From Thermotoga sp. Mc24 (GTDB taxonomy: Bacteria; Thermotogota; Thermotogae; Thermotogales; Thermotogaceae): 64,000 bases of DNA. The notes beneath the pieces were generated by a model. It searched no databases. It was given only the letters and a program-made list of their open reading frames with translations, and had not been told where the DNA came from. This document shows positions 9,837 through 18,964 of this stretch, piece by piece (positions within the stretch are counted from its first letter, which is position 1; every line of letters starts with the position of its first letter). Made by a program: the position numbers and the translations under genes. Where the stretch lies: positions 248,001-312,000 of the forward strand of contig NZ_JSFH01000012.1 of NCBI RefSeq assembly GCF_000784835.1, read 5' to 3'.

Positions 9837-10841
9837 TTGACAGAGCCTCTGCTTAGGGTGGAAAATCTGAAAACCTATTTCTATACAGAAGACGGTGTGG
9901 TGAAGGCGGTCGATGGTGTTTCTTTTGAGGTCAGAGAGGGAGAAACCCTGGGCATCGTTGGGGAATCCGGAAGTGGAAAAAGTGTGACATCGCTCTCAAT
10001 AATGAGACTCCTGGATCAGAACGGAAAGATAGTTGATGGAAAGATCATCTTCAAAGGAAGGAATCTTCTCGAACTTTCAGAGAGCGAAATGAGGAAGATC
10101 AGAGGAAAAGAGATCGCCATGATATTTCAAGAACCCATGGTGGCTTTGAACCCTGTTTTCACGATAGGGGATCAGATAATGGAGGCAATAATTCTTCACC
10201 AGAACGTCTCTGAAAAAGAAGCGAGAAAAATGGCTATAGATCTTCTCAGAAAAGTGGGAATTCCCGAACCTGAAAAGAGAGTGGATGAGTACCCCCACCA
10301 GCTCTCCGGTGGGATGAGACAGAGGGCTATGATAGCCATGGCACTCTCCTGCAGACCGAGTCTTCTCATAGCGGACGAACCCACCACCGCTCTCGACGTG
10401 ACCATACAGGCTCAGATCCTGGAGCTCATGAAGGAACTCCAGAAAGAATACGGAATGGCAATCATTCTGATCACCCACGATATGGGCGTCGTTGCGGAAA
10501 TGTCCGATAAAGTTGCTGTCATGTACGCGGGAAAGGTGGTCGAGTACGGAGACGTGAAAACCATCTTCACCGAACCCAAGCACCCCTACACCTATGCTCT
10601 TCTCGAATCCATTCCCAGAATAGACGTAGAACAGGAGAGACTGAAGAGCATTCCGGGAAACGTACCCGACCCGCTCAACTTCCCTCCGGGATGTAAATTC
10701 CATCCCAGATGTGAATTCTTCGAAAAAGGAAAATGCGACGTTGAAGAACCTGAACTGGAAGACCTGGATGGCAATCACAAGGTGAGGTGTTTCTTCTGGC
10801 AAAAACTCGATGAAATGAGACATGCAAAAAGCGAGGTGTGA
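9837..10841 (+). CDS. Peptide-type ABC transporter ATPase, DppD/OppD family (copy 1)
   Basis: The protein has 334 residues. Walker A is GESGSGKS at 42-49, the Q loop FQEPM, the signature LSGGMRQR and Walker [13 protein letters not shown]. The C-terminal solute-importer extension has [10 protein letters not shown] with two later Cys (C-x5-C-x7-C-xn-C), the four-Cys motif reported to hold a [4Fe-4S] cluster in some dipeptide importers. The start is TTG 9837 behind AAGGAGGGAT. It shares long identical stretches with the gene at 12497. Confidence 0.92.
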   Translation: MTEPLLRVENLKTYFYTEDGVVKAVDGVSFEVREGETLGIVGESGSGKSVTSLSIMRLLDQNGKIVDGKIIFKGRNLLELSESEMRKIRGKEIAMIFQEPMVALNPVFTIGDQIMEAIILHQNVSEKEARKMAIDLLRKVGIPEPEKRVDEYPHQLSGGMRQRAMIAMALSCRPSLLIADEPTTALDVTIQAQILELMKELQKEYGMAIILITHDMGVVAEMSDKVAVMYAGKVVEYGDVKTIFTEPKHPYTYALLESIPRIDVEQERLKSIPGNVPDPLNFPPGCKFHPRCEFFEKGKCDVEEPELEDLDGNHKVRCFFWQKLDEMRHAKSEV

Positions 10842-10844
10842 AAC

Positions 10845-11999
10845 GTGAGCAGGGAAATCCTTAGAGTTGAAAATCTGGTGAAACATTTTCCCATAAGGGC
10901 TGGTGTTTTTAAGAGAATTGTTGGATGGGTGAAGGCCGTCGATGGTGTCAGCTTCAGCATAAACGAGGGAGAAACCTTCGGCCTCGTTGGAGAGTCGGGT
11001 TGTGGAAAAACCACGATTGGAATGACCCTGCTCAGACTGTACGAGCCAACATCGGGACGCATCATCGTGGACAACGAAGACACGACCTACTACTTCATGC
11101 CGCGTTCCAAGGCAAAAAAATACATAAAGCGCACCTATCTGAGCAGGTTCGTCAACATGAAGGAGTCAGATGTGGAAAAACTGGAAGGTGTCGACAGAGA
11201 GTACGCCCGTATTTTCTTTGAGGAGGCAAAGGGTTCTCCAAAGAAGTTCATGTCCATTCTTCTCGATGATCTACCGGAGAAAAGGAAAAAATTTCGAAGA
11301 GAGATGCAGATAGTGTTCCAGGATCCATACAGTTCCCTGAACCCGAGGTTGAGAGTGAAGAGCATAGTGGGTGAAGGCATCGTCACACACAGGATCGCAA
11401 GGGGGGAAGAAGTAGAGAAACGAATCAAAGAAATCTTGGAGGATGTGGGTATTCCTTCGGCTTACGTGTACAGGTTTCCACATGAATTCTCCGGTGGTCA
11501 GCGCCAGAGAATCGGAATCGCACGTGCCCTGGCTTTGGAACCCAAACTCGTCGTGGCGGACGAGGCCGTCGCTGCTCTGGACGTCTCGATAAGAAGTCAG
11601 ATCATAAACCTCATGGAAGATCTTCAGAGGGAACACAAACTCACGTACATTTTCATTTCGCACGATCTGGCTGTTGTAAAGCACATAAGCGATAGAATAG
11701 GTGTGATGTATCTTGGAAAGATGGTGGAACTTGCTCCTAAAAAAGACTTGTTCGAAAAACCGCTCCACCCTTACACTGTAGCTCTCATGTCTGCGATACC
11801 GGTACCTGATCCAACAAAGAAGAGGGAAAGAATCATTCTCAAAGGAGATGTTCCGAGCCCTATAAATCCGCCGTCTGGCTGTAGATTCCACACAAGATGT
11901 CCCATAGCGAAAGAGATTTGCTCCAAGGAAGAACCGGCTTTTCGAGAGGTTGAAGAGGGACACTTCGTCGCCTGTCACTTCCCGGGTGAGCTGAGGTGA
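10845..11999 (+). CDS. Peptide-type ABC transporter ATPase, DppF/OppF family, with an inserted segment
   Basis: At 384 residues this is about 60 longer than a usual OppF. Walker A is GESGCGKTT at about 49-57. Then, between the first strand block and the Q loop [11 protein letters not shown], there is an extra charged helical stretch (about 85-150, from [12 protein letters not shown] to [12 protein letters not shown]). Signature [14 protein letters not shown] and Walker [13 protein letters not shown] are intact. The four-Cys motif CRFHTRC plus two later Cys is present at the C-terminus. The start is GTG 10845, behind GAGGTGTG; the stop overlaps the next gene. Confidence 0.9.
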   Translation: MSREILRVENLVKHFPIRAGVFKRIVGWVKAVDGVSFSINEGETFGLVGESGCGKTTIGMTLLRLYEPTSGRIIVDNEDTTYYFMPRSKAKKYIKRTYLSRFVNMKESDVEKLEGVDREYARIFFEEAKGSPKKFMSILLDDLPEKRKKFRREMQIVFQDPYSSLNPRLRVKSIVGEGIVTHRIARGEEVEKRIKEILEDVGIPSAYVYRFPHEFSGGQRQRIGIARALALEPKLVVADEAVAALDVSIRSQIINLMEDLQREHKLTYIFISHDLAVVKHISDRIGVMYLGKMVELAPKKDLFEKPLHPYTVALMSAIPVPDPTKKRERIILKGDVPSPINPPSGCRFHTRCPIAKEICSKEEPAFREVEEGHFVACHFPGELR

Positions 12000-12484
12000 G
12001 AAGGTACTGGCTGGTAATTTTGTTGATCGCCATCGTCATTCTGTTTTTTAGAGTGAAGTGGGAAGTGAAGAGAATACACGTTGAAGATCCAGAGATCAAA
12101 AAAATGGTTGAGGAAATTCTTCGGGAAAAACGTTACAGATACAAGTTCACCGACACCAGAGAGAGAGCTCTGATAATAGAAAAGGACAGAGCTATCGTAC
12201 CGCCAAACGAAGTAGTTCTCCACCTGGACTGGCCGGAGAAAGTGAAAGAGAAGGTGAAAGAACTGGTTGAACCGTTCTTTCAAAAGATAGAGCTTTCCGC
12301 CACAGAATCACAGATGGCTACAGCAGAGGTGTTTTTGGAAGCTGTGATCGAAAGTTTCTTTGAAGGAAATCAGTCTCTGTTTGAGAATTCTTACTACTGC
12401 GGGGAGATCTACGTGTTTTCAAACGGAAAATGTGTGGCGGAGTACGATCCGTCAACTGGAGAACTCGTTTTTCTCGATAAATAG
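11996..12484 (+). CDS. Unknown membrane-anchored protein inside the ABC operon
   Basis: I do not recognise this 162-residue protein. Residues 4-18 form one hydrophobic helix (YWLVILLIAIVILFF) after two arginines, so it is probably anchored with a large part outside. The rest is charged, with helices such as EKVKEKVKELVEPFF and a C-terminal strand-rich tail (CGEIYVFSNGKCVAEYD) holding two Cys. Start GTG 11996 overlaps the OppF-like stop by 4 nt, and the second DppD-like ATPase follows. Its position implies transport-linked function, but nothing more can be said. Confidence 0.7.
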   Translation: MRRYWLVILLIAIVILFFRVKWEVKRIHVEDPEIKKMVEEILREKRYRYKFTDTRERALIIEKDRAIVPPNEVVLHLDWPEKVKEKVKELVEPFFQKIELSATESQMATAEVFLEAVIESFFEGNQSLFENSYYCGEIYVFSNGKCVAEYDPSTGELVFLDK

Positions 12485-12496
12485 GAGGTGAACGGT

Positions 12497-13489
12497 TTGG
12501 CAACGCTTCTGGAAGTGAAAAACCTCAGCACGTGGTTTTACATGGAAGAAGGTGTAGTCAAAGCCGTGAACGATGTGAACTTCTCGCTGAATTCCAACGA
12601 AGTTCTCGGAATTGTCGGTGAGACTGGTTCCGGCAAGAGTGTGACAGTGAAATCCATAATGCGCCTCATAAAGCCTCCCGGAAAAATAGTGAGCGGTGAG
12701 ATCATATACAAAGGTCAGGATATACTGAAGATACCCGAAAAAGAAATGCACAGGATTCGAGGAAAAGAGATCGCAATGATCTTTCAGGATCCGATGATGT
12801 CTCTTAATCCGCTTTACACGATAGGAGACCAGCTCATGGAAACGATCAAATACCATCTTGGCTATGACAAGAGAAGGGCCTATTTGAGAGCGGTGGAAAT
12901 GCTGGAACTCGTTGGAATACCGGAACCCGACAAGAGAATGAACAACTATCCTTTCGAGTTCTCCGGAGGAATGAGACAAAGAGTGGTTATAGCCATTGCC
13001 TTGTCCTGCAATCCCAGTGTGCTCATAGCGGATGAGCCCACCACCGCCCTCGATGTGACCATACAGGCTCAGATCTTAGAGCTCATGAAAGAACTCCAGA
13101 AGGAATTCAAAACGGGACTCATCTTCATAACACACGATCTCGGTGTGATCGCTTCCATGGCAGACAGGATCATGGTGATGTACGGAGGAAGACAGGTCGA
13201 GATAGGAACAGCTGATCAAATCTTCTACTCACCCAGACATCCTTACACGAAGATGCTTCTGAGAAGTGTGCCGAGAGTGGATAAAAGACTTGAAAAACTC
13301 GAATCCATACCGGGACAGCCTCCGAGGATGGTCGATATACCACCGGTGTGTCCCTTCTTGCCTCGCTGTCCAAGAAGAGTGGAGAGGTGCTTGAAAGAAT
13401 TACCAGAGCTTTCCGAGATAGAAGAAAACCACTACGTCAGATGTTTCAATCCGGTTGAGGAGGAAGTGAGTCTTGAAAGAAATTCTTGA
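12497..13489 (+). CDS. Peptide-type ABC transporter ATPase, DppD/OppD family (copy 2)
   Basis: The protein has 330 residues with Walker A GETGSGKS, signature FSGGMRQR and Walker [12 protein letters not shown]. The C-terminal CPFLPRC with two more Cys repeats the four-Cys motif. GTG 12488 lies in the Shine-Dalgarno GGAGGTGA, so TTG 12497 is taken. Copy 1 (9837) and this gene are nearly identical around Walker B at both protein and DNA level. Two D-type subunits with a single F-type subunit suggest alternative ATPase pairs, or an extra importer using the same permeases. Confidence 0.9.
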   Translation: MATLLEVKNLSTWFYMEEGVVKAVNDVNFSLNSNEVLGIVGETGSGKSVTVKSIMRLIKPPGKIVSGEIIYKGQDILKIPEKEMHRIRGKEIAMIFQDPMMSLNPLYTIGDQLMETIKYHLGYDKRRAYLRAVEMLELVGIPEPDKRMNNYPFEFSGGMRQRVVIAIALSCNPSVLIADEPTTALDVTIQAQILELMKELQKEFKTGLIFITHDLGVIASMADRIMVMYGGRQVEIGTADQIFYSPRHPYTKMLLRSVPRVDKRLEKLESIPGQPPRMVDIPPVCPFLPRCPRRVERCLKELPELSEIEENHYVRCFNPVEEEVSLERNS

Positions 13490-14327
13490 TTTTCAGAAAA
13501 ACGAGATCACTGAATACCACGTGTATCGAAAGCTATCGAAGAGAACGAACAAGAAAAACGCTGAGATCCTCCTTGCAATAGCGGAAGATGAGAAAAGTCA
13601 CTACGAAAAACTGAAGAACATCACCGGGAAGGATGTTAAGCCTTCCTACATCAAGATGTTCTGGTACTCGCTGCTTTCCGTTCTTTTTGGTTTGACTTTC
13701 ACTCTCAAACTCATGGAAAACAACGAGAAAAAAGCGGAAAGAGCCTATGAAAGACTGGAGAAAGAGTATCCAGAAGTAGTCCATATTCTCAAAGACGAAG
13801 AAAAGCATGAAGAAGAGCTTCTGAACATGCTCGACGAGGAACGTCTCAATTACGTGAGTTCCATGGTTCTCGGATTGAACGATGCTCTCGTGGAACTGAC
13901 GGGGGCACTCGCTGGTCTCACGTTCGCCTTTCAAAACACCAAGATAGTCGGATTGTCCGGCTTGATAACCGGTATCGCTGCAGCCTTCTCCATGGCAGCT
14001 TCCGAGTATCTTTCGCAGAGAGCGGAAGAAGGATCAGGTGAATCCAAACCCTTAAAAGCCGCCATCTACACAGGTATCGCTTACATCGTAACGGTCGCCG
14101 TGCTGGTGGCTCCATACCTCATACTCAAAAACCCATTCTTATCACTTGTCCTTACTTTGACGGGAGCCGTTCTCATAGTTCTTCTTTTCACCTTTTTTGT
14201 CTCGGTGGTTAAAGAGAAGGATTTCGCGAAATACTTTCTTGAAATGTTCCTTTTGAGTTTCGGTGTGGCAGGATTTTCTTTCCTCGTCGGTATACTCGCG
14301 AGAAAGATCTTTGGAATCGAAATCTGA
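13473..14327 (+). CDS. Ferritin-like domain fused to a VIT1/CCC1 iron/manganese transporter (MbfA-like)
   Basis: The 284-residue protein has two parts. The N-terminal ferritin-like bundle (1-120) carries carboxylate/His iron ligands: E11/E14, E40-x2-H43 and E109-x2-H112. The C-terminal part (about 126-284) has five membrane helices and the VIT1 start GLNDALVELTGALAGL. Such fusions (MbfA in rhizobia) export or store Fe2+. The start is TTG 13473, 17 nt inside the upstream ATPase gene, behind GAGGAGGA. A role in iron homeostasis is inferred; manganese is possible. Confidence 0.82.
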   Translation: MKEILDFQKNEITEYHVYRKLSKRTNKKNAEILLAIAEDEKSHYEKLKNITGKDVKPSYIKMFWYSLLSVLFGLTFTLKLMENNEKKAERAYERLEKEYPEVVHILKDEEKHEEELLNMLDEERLNYVSSMVLGLNDALVELTGALAGLTFAFQNTKIVGLSGLITGIAAAFSMAASEYLSQRAEEGSGESKPLKAAIYTGIAYIVTVAVLVAPYLILKNPFLSLVLTLTGAVLIVLLFTFFVSVVKEKDFAKYFLEMFLLSFGVAGFSFLVGILARKIFGIEI

Positions 14328-14339
14328 GGAGTGCTCGCC

Positions 14340-14900
14340 ATGATATGGAACGACACCGTTTTTTGCGTCGTAGACACAGAAACCACGGGAACCGATCCCC
14401 TTGCCGGAGACCGGATAGTTGAAATAGCCGCTGTTCCTGTCTTCAAGGGGAAGATCTACAGGAACAAAGCGTTTCACTCTCTCGTGAATCCCAGAATAAG
14501 AATCCCTGCGCTGATTCAAAAAGTCCACGGTATCAGCAACATGGACATTGAGGAAGCACCTGATATGGATGCGGTTTACAATCTCTTCAGAGACTACGTG
14601 AAAGGAACGGTGCTCGTGTTTCACAACGCCAACTTCGACCTCACTTTTCTGGATATGATGGCAAAAGAAACGGGAAATTTTCCAATAACGAATCCCTACA
14701 TTGACACACTCGATCTTTCAGAAGAGATCTTTGGAAGACCCCATTCTCTCAAATGGCTCTGCGAAAGACTTGGGATAAAAACCACGATACGGCACCGTGC
14801 ACTTCCAGATGCCCTGGTGACCGCAAGAGTTTTTGTGAAGCTTGTTGAATTTCTTGGTGAAAACAGAGTCAACGAATTCATCCGTGGAAAACGGGGGTAA
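14340..14900 (+). CDS. dnaQ: DnaQ-type 3'-5' exonuclease (DNA polymerase III epsilon-like)
   Basis: The protein has 186 residues with the DEDDh exonuclease fold: D12-x-E14 in VVDTETTG, the HNANFDLTFL motif (second Asp) and HRALPDALVT with the His and last Asp. It could proofread for a polymerase or act alone in repair. An in-frame GTG at 14331 overlaps the Shine-Dalgarno GAGGAG; ATG 14340, eight bases away, is preferred. The stop lies 4 bases before phoH. Confidence 0.93.
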   Translation: MIWNDTVFCVVDTETTGTDPLAGDRIVEIAAVPVFKGKIYRNKAFHSLVNPRIRIPALIQKVHGISNMDIEEAPDMDAVYNLFRDYVKGTVLVFHNANFDLTFLDMMAKETGNFPITNPYIDTLDLSEEIFGRPHSLKWLCERLGIKTTIRHRALPDALVTARVFVKLVEFLGENRVNEFIRGKRG

Positions 14901-14904
14901 TAAA

Positions 14905-16161
14905 ATGGTTAAGAACTACGTTCTCGACACGAACGTCTTGATTCACGATCCAGATTCCATCTTCTCCTTCGAAGACAACAACGTGATCATTCCTCTTCCC
15001 GTTCTTGAAGAGCTCGACAAGCTGAAAAGAGAACACGGAAGTGTGGGAAAGAACGCCCGAGAGGTGATTCGACACCTCGATGAACTCAGAAAGAAAGGAA
15101 ATCTCAGAAAAGGAATCCCGCTGGAGAACGGCGGAATTCTCCGCGTCATGGTTTTGGAAAGAGAAGTGGAGAACGTTCCAAGATTCCTTCACGAACGCTA
15201 CGTGGACAACATCATTCTCGCGTACGTGATAGAGCTCATGAACAGAGAAAAGATCCCCACCATTCTCGTCAGCAAGGATATAAATCTTCGGGTGAAAGCG
15301 GACTCTCTTGGTATTCCCGCCCAGGACTATCTGACCGATCGATCCGAGCTGGAGACGATGCCTAAGGGGTATGTCGAAATCGACGACGAAGAACTCAAAA
15401 AACAGTTAAAAGTGAAAGGAGTTGTGGAAAAGAAACTCGACCTTCTCGACAATTTCTACATAGATCTGGGTGGAGTGTACGGGAAATATCGCAAAGGAAA
15501 AGTTCTGAGAGTGGAACCTTTCGAGACTATGGGCATTTCTCCGCGGAACAGAGAACAGATCTTTTCCATGGATGCCCTTCTGGATGACGAAATACCTCTG
15601 GTCTTCCTTGTTGGAATCGCAGGAACCGGAAAGACGCTTCTCGCTCTCGCTTGCGGTCTCTACAAAGTCCTCGTTGAAAAACGCTACAAAAAACTGATAG
15701 TGACTCGTCCTACGGTTCCCATGGGACGCGATATCGGGTATCTCCCCGGAGAACTTGAAAAGAAAATGAAACCGTGGCTCCAACCGATAATGGACAATCT
15801 TGAACTCATATCTTCTCTTTCCGGTTTGAAAATCAAGGAACTCGAGAAACAGGAAATACTGGAAGTGGAAGCGATATCTTTCATCAGGGGAAGATCCATA
15901 CCAAAGCAGTTCATCATCATAGACGAAGCACAGAACCTCACTCCACACGAGGTAAAAACGATCCTCACACGTGTGGGAGAAGACACCAAGATAGTTCTCG
16001 TTGGAGATCCGTACCAGATCGACACCCCGTATCTGGACAAAGACACGAACGGACTGGTTTACGCAGCCTTGAAACTTCTGGAATCGGATCTTTCCGCGGT
16101 GATAAAGCTGGAGAAGGGAGAAAGGTCAAGACTCGCCACCATCGCTGCTGAGCTTCTGTGA
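14905..16161 (+). CDS. phoH: PhoH family ATPase with an N-terminal PIN domain (PhoH2)
   Basis: This 418-residue protein joins a PIN ribonuclease domain (1-130; YVLDTNVLIHDP with D8 and D14-like acids, and VLEELDKLK) to a PhoH helicase-like ATPase. Walker A GIAGTGKT is at 237-244 and Walker B FIIIDEAQNLT near 335. Related PhoH2 proteins unwind and cut RNA. A longer frame from 14842 has no ribosome site; ATG 14905 is behind a G-run. Its 3' end overlaps the convergent scpB by 36 nt. Confidence 0.92.
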   Translation: MVKNYVLDTNVLIHDPDSIFSFEDNNVIIPLPVLEELDKLKREHGSVGKNAREVIRHLDELRKKGNLRKGIPLENGGILRVMVLEREVENVPRFLHERYVDNIILAYVIELMNREKIPTILVSKDINLRVKADSLGIPAQDYLTDRSELETMPKGYVEIDDEELKKQLKVKGVVEKKLDLLDNFYIDLGGVYGKYRKGKVLRVEPFETMGISPRNREQIFSMDALLDDEIPLVFLVGIAGTGKTLLALACGLYKVLVEKRYKKLIVTRPTVPMGRDIGYLPGELEKKMKPWLQPIMDNLELISSLSGLKIKELEKQEILEVEAISFIRGRSIPKQFIIIDEAQNLTPHEVKTILTRVGEDTKIVLVGDPYQIDTPYLDKDTNGLVYAALKLLESDLSAVIKLEKGERSRLATIAAELL

Positions 16162-16629
16162 GACCTCTTTCAATATTTCATCCAGCATGGTGCTTTCAAC
16201 AAACGAAGGGGAAAGCTGATACAGATAGCTTTTCCCCTTTCTTTTCTTTCTGACAATTCCCATTCTCTGAAGCGAGGAGAGAACAGCGGATGAGTCTTTC
16301 CCCCTGAACGCGTCTATTTCGCTCTTTGGAATCGGTCCTGAGAGGAGAAGCAGTGCCACCACTTCCATCTGCGCATCGGTGAGATTTTTGTACTTCCTTC
16401 CGGACAGCTTAGAAACGAAATCAGCGTACTCAGGTTTGGTGAAAAAACGATACCTTCCATTCACCTCTCTCAGAACAACTCCGTGTGCTTCGTCTTCGTA
16501 TTCCTTTTTCAATTCTTCGAGAACTCTTTTTATCTCTTCAGGATCTTTTTCGAGTATTTTGATAAGCCTTTCCAGAGTGATACCATTTGAAGCAAATATG
16601 AGTGCCTCAATAGCGGCCTTGAGCTGCAT
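16126..16629 (-). CDS. scpB: Segregation and condensation protein B (ScpB)
   Basis: The 167-residue protein has two winged helices. LKAAIEALIFASNGITLERL and LTDAQMEVVALLLLSGPIPKSEIDAFRG are family signatures. It binds ScpA and SMC in the condensin that organises the chromosome. ATG 16629 follows CAGGAGGT and overlaps scpA by 23 nt, the usual coupling. SMC is not in the window. Confidence 0.95.
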   Translation of the reverse strand: MQLKAAIEALIFASNGITLERLIKILEKDPEEIKRVLEELKKEYEDEAHGVVLREVNGRYRFFTKPEYADFVSKLSGRKYKNLTDAQMEVVALLLLSGPIPKSEIDAFRGKDSSAVLSSLQRMGIVRKKRKGKSYLYQLSPSFVESTMLDEILKEVSQKLSSDGGES

Positions 16630-17296
16630 TTGTGTACCTCCTGATCCTGCTTTCTCCCACGAGAATCAATTTCCCTATCTTCACAAGCTCGAGGATAGCA
16701 AGAAGTCTGACTATCAGTTCGTAGACATTCTCCGCTCTGGAAAGCAATCGCAGGATCTCGATCTCACCATCTATTTCATCAAGTATTCTCTCCATCATCT
16801 CTTCAACAGAAAGAGTTTCGCTCCTCACCTTGTGTACAGCTTCACGTAGTGATTCTTCTTTCCATATCCTCTCGAGCGTTTTCCTGAACCTTTCCAGGCC
16901 TTCTATTCTTTCAAAGAAGACACTTCTCACCCTGATTTGTTTTCTCTTCAGAAGATTCGTTTCATTTCTGATTCTCTGGATAATTTCCTTCACCTTGGAG
17001 TATTCCTCAATTCTTCTGTAGAGTTCTTCTTTCTTTCTGTCTACCTCTTCTTTTTCTTCTTCTCTCACTCTCGGAATGAGCATTTTCGACTTGAGCTCCA
17101 TCAGAGTGGAGGCCATTTCCAGAAAATCGGAGGTGACCTTCATATCCAACTTTTTCATCTGCTCGAGGTATTCTACGAACTCGTCTGCGAGCTGTGCGAT
17201 GGGTATTTCTCTGATATCTACCTTTTTCTTTCTCACAAGATAGAGCAGAAGATCGAGAGGTCCCTCGAAAACGGGAAGTTTGAAGACAAGTTCCAT
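16607..17296 (-). CDS. scpA: Segregation and condensation protein A (ScpA, kleisin)
   Basis: The 229-residue kleisin bridges the SMC heads. FEGPLDLLLYLVRKKKVDI at about 10-28 is the diagnostic N-terminus and the C-terminal winged-helix part includes VYELIVRLLAILELVKIGKL. A long charged linker lies between them. It is translated between trpS and scpB in one minus-strand operon, 9 bases behind trpS. Confidence 0.95.
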   Translation of the reverse strand: MELVFKLPVFEGPLDLLLYLVRKKKVDIREIPIAQLADEFVEYLEQMKKLDMKVTSDFLEMASTLMELKSKMLIPRVREEEKEEVDRKKEELYRRIEEYSKVKEIIQRIRNETNLLKRKQIRVRSVFFERIEGLERFRKTLERIWKEESLREAVHKVRSETLSVEEMMERILDEIDGEIEILRLLSRAENVYELIVRLLAILELVKIGKLILVGESRIRRYTNAAQGRY

Positions 17297-17305
17297 TCTT
17301 TCACC

Positions 17306-18292
17306 TCAGAACATCAAGTTCATGGCCTTTCTCACTTCCTCCATCGTTTTAGAGGCTACTTCTCTGGCCTTCTTCGTCCCTTCCATTATAACGTCTTCTA
17401 CGTAATGTGGATCTTCGTCTATATTTTTGAAATTTTCCCAGATCGGTGCCAATTTTCGTTTCATATTCTTCAACAGCAACTTCTTACAATCAACACAACC
17501 GATGCTGGCCGTTGTACAGCCTTCCCATACCCATTTGCTCTCTTCTTCACTGATATCGAACGCCTGGTGGTATTTCCATACGGGGCAGTTCTCCGGATTT
17601 CCAGGGTCGCTCCTTCTCACTCTTGCCGGGTCGGTCATCATTCTCAGTATAGTCTGTTCCAGTTCTTTTTCCGTGATTTCAAGGTTTATTATGTTCCCAT
17701 AGCTTTTGCTCATCTTTCGGCCGTCCGTTCCTGGAAGCTTTGGAACTCGAGACAGAATTGCTTCTGGTTCTGGAAAGACTTCATCGTAGAGATAGTTAAA
17801 ACGCCTGGCGATCTCCCTCGTGAGTTCTATGTGGTAAACCTGATCTTCACCGACTGGTACTCCTTCAGCTTTGTAGATCAAAATATCGGCTGCCTGAAGA
17901 ACGGGATAGATGAGAAAACCAGCCGTGGAAAGATCTTTGTAGTTCAGCTCACTTTTTATCTCTTTGTAAGTGGGAACCCTCTCGAGACGTGAAACAGAAA
18001 CGATCATGCTGAAAAGCAGTGCAAGCTCAGCGTGCTCTTTGACACCAGACTGAACAAAAATCACGGACTTTTCAGGATCTATTCCACAGGCGAGAAATCC
18101 CCTCACCAGGTCGCGGGTGTATTCTTTGAGCTTCGAAACATCGTCGTAGTGGGTGGTCAAAGCGTGCCAATCCGCGACAAAGTAGAAACATTCGTTTCCT
18201 TCTTCCTGAAGCTTCACCCAGTTTTCCAGAGCTCCCACGAGATGACCTATATGGAGTTTTCCGGTAGGTCTCATGCCGCTCAGTATTCTCAA
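17306..18292 (-). CDS. trpS: Tryptophanyl-tRNA synthetase with [4Fe-4S] motif
   Basis: This class I synthetase has 328 residues: HIGH at 14-17 (GKLHIGHL) and KMSKS at 193-197. Cys 236, 259, 266 and 269 form C-x22-C-x6-C-x2-C in the anticodon-binding region. That motif holds a [4Fe-4S] cluster in the T. maritima enzyme structure. The start is TTG 18292, behind GGAGGGAT. The leader is about 50 bases, too short for a T-box or trp attenuator. It heads the trpS-scpA-scpB operon. Confidence 0.96.
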   Translation of the reverse strand: MRILSGMRPTGKLHIGHLVGALENWVKLQEEGNECFYFVADWHALTTHYDDVSKLKEYTRDLVRGFLACGIDPEKSVIFVQSGVKEHAELALLFSMIVSVSRLERVPTYKEIKSELNYKDLSTAGFLIYPVLQAADILIYKAEGVPVGEDQVYHIELTREIARRFNYLYDEVFPEPEAILSRVPKLPGTDGRKMSKSYGNIINLEITEKELEQTILRMMTDPARVRRSDPGNPENCPVWKYHQAFDISEEESKWVWEGCTTASIGCVDCKKLLLKNMKRKLAPIWENFKNIDEDPHYVEDVIMEGTKKAREVASKTMEEVRKAMNLMF

Positions 18293-18358
18293 CTTTTATC
18301 CCTCCATGTTCTGTGATAATATTAATTGAGAATATCAAGAATGAGGAGAGTGAAAAGG

Positions 18359-18964
18359 TTGAGCTCAAGAACCATCTACATCTTGCTGATCATCATGGTT
18401 GTTTTCATGCTCGTCGAATTTCTCTTTTTCTTTCTGGGAGGAAGAGCTCCCTTTGAAATAGTATACTACAGGAGCACCATGGAATACGATTATTCCGGGA
18501 ACGCCACGTTCACCACCAGTGCGAAGCTTTATTTTAAAGATGAGAAGAAAAAAGAAGAGTACAAGATCAATTATGCTTCTGCATCTAAGGAGGAGTTGAA
18601 TAAATACTTTTCTCAGATCAGCAAAGAAGTTGGAAGAGAAATAGTTCCACTGGATTACAACGTGAGAGTTGAAGACACAGGAGGTATGCTCGAAGTCACA
18701 GAAACAACGCTCCTGAGGGGAGCTGCACAGGTGAAGGGTGATGTCTTGGACACCAGCATGGGAAGTCTCACAATGAACGTAGCGGGTGAAACGGAGATCG
18801 TCGTGAAATTACCTGAAGACGCAGCTGTGATATCGGTCACACCAACCCCATCTGAACGTGAGAACAACACTCTGATCTGGCGTCCAGATTCATCCATGGT
18901 GTTTCCAAAAGTTATCTTTAAAAGGGTGAATGAAAATGAAGGAATTCCTGGATCTTCTCAATGA
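18359..18964 (+). CDS. Unknown membrane-anchored protein (DUF4897-like), upstream of Sir2
   Basis: A short basic N-terminus and one hydrophobic helix (TIYILLIIMVVFMLVEFLFFFL) are followed by a strand-rich extracellular or periplasmic part of about 165 residues. I recall a Thermotogae-restricted family of this kind (DUF4897) but cannot confirm it. The longest frame begins at TTG 18326. ATG 18341 lacks a ribosome site, while TTG 18359 has GAGGAG ten bases upstream, so 18359 is chosen with modest certainty. A GATAAT box at 18315-18320 could be its -10. It overlaps Sir2 by 35 nt. Confidence 0.65.
   Translation: MSSRTIYILLIIMVVFMLVEFLFFFLGGRAPFEIVYYRSTMEYDYSGNATFTTSAKLYFKDEKKKEEYKINYASASKEELNKYFSQISKEVGREIVPLDYNVRVEDTGGMLEVTETTLLRGAAQVKGDVLDTSMGSLTMNVAGETEIVVKLPEDAAVISVTPTPSERENNTLIWRPDSSMVFPKVIFKRVNENEGIPGSSQ

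Noticed and set aside
12488-12499. GTG 12488 as the start of DppD copy 2 (likewise 7823, 37306, 38615)
   Set aside because: Each of these codons lies inside the Shine-Dalgarno sequence; the next in-frame start is correctly spaced.
16937-17992. A 351-residue plus-strand frame opposite scpA and trpS
   Set aside because: It has abnormal Phe/His/Ser composition and no start signals; both minus-strand genes are certain.
18293-18358. A T-box or trp attenuator before trpS
   Set aside because: The leader is about 50 bases and has no Trp codons or antiterminator structure.
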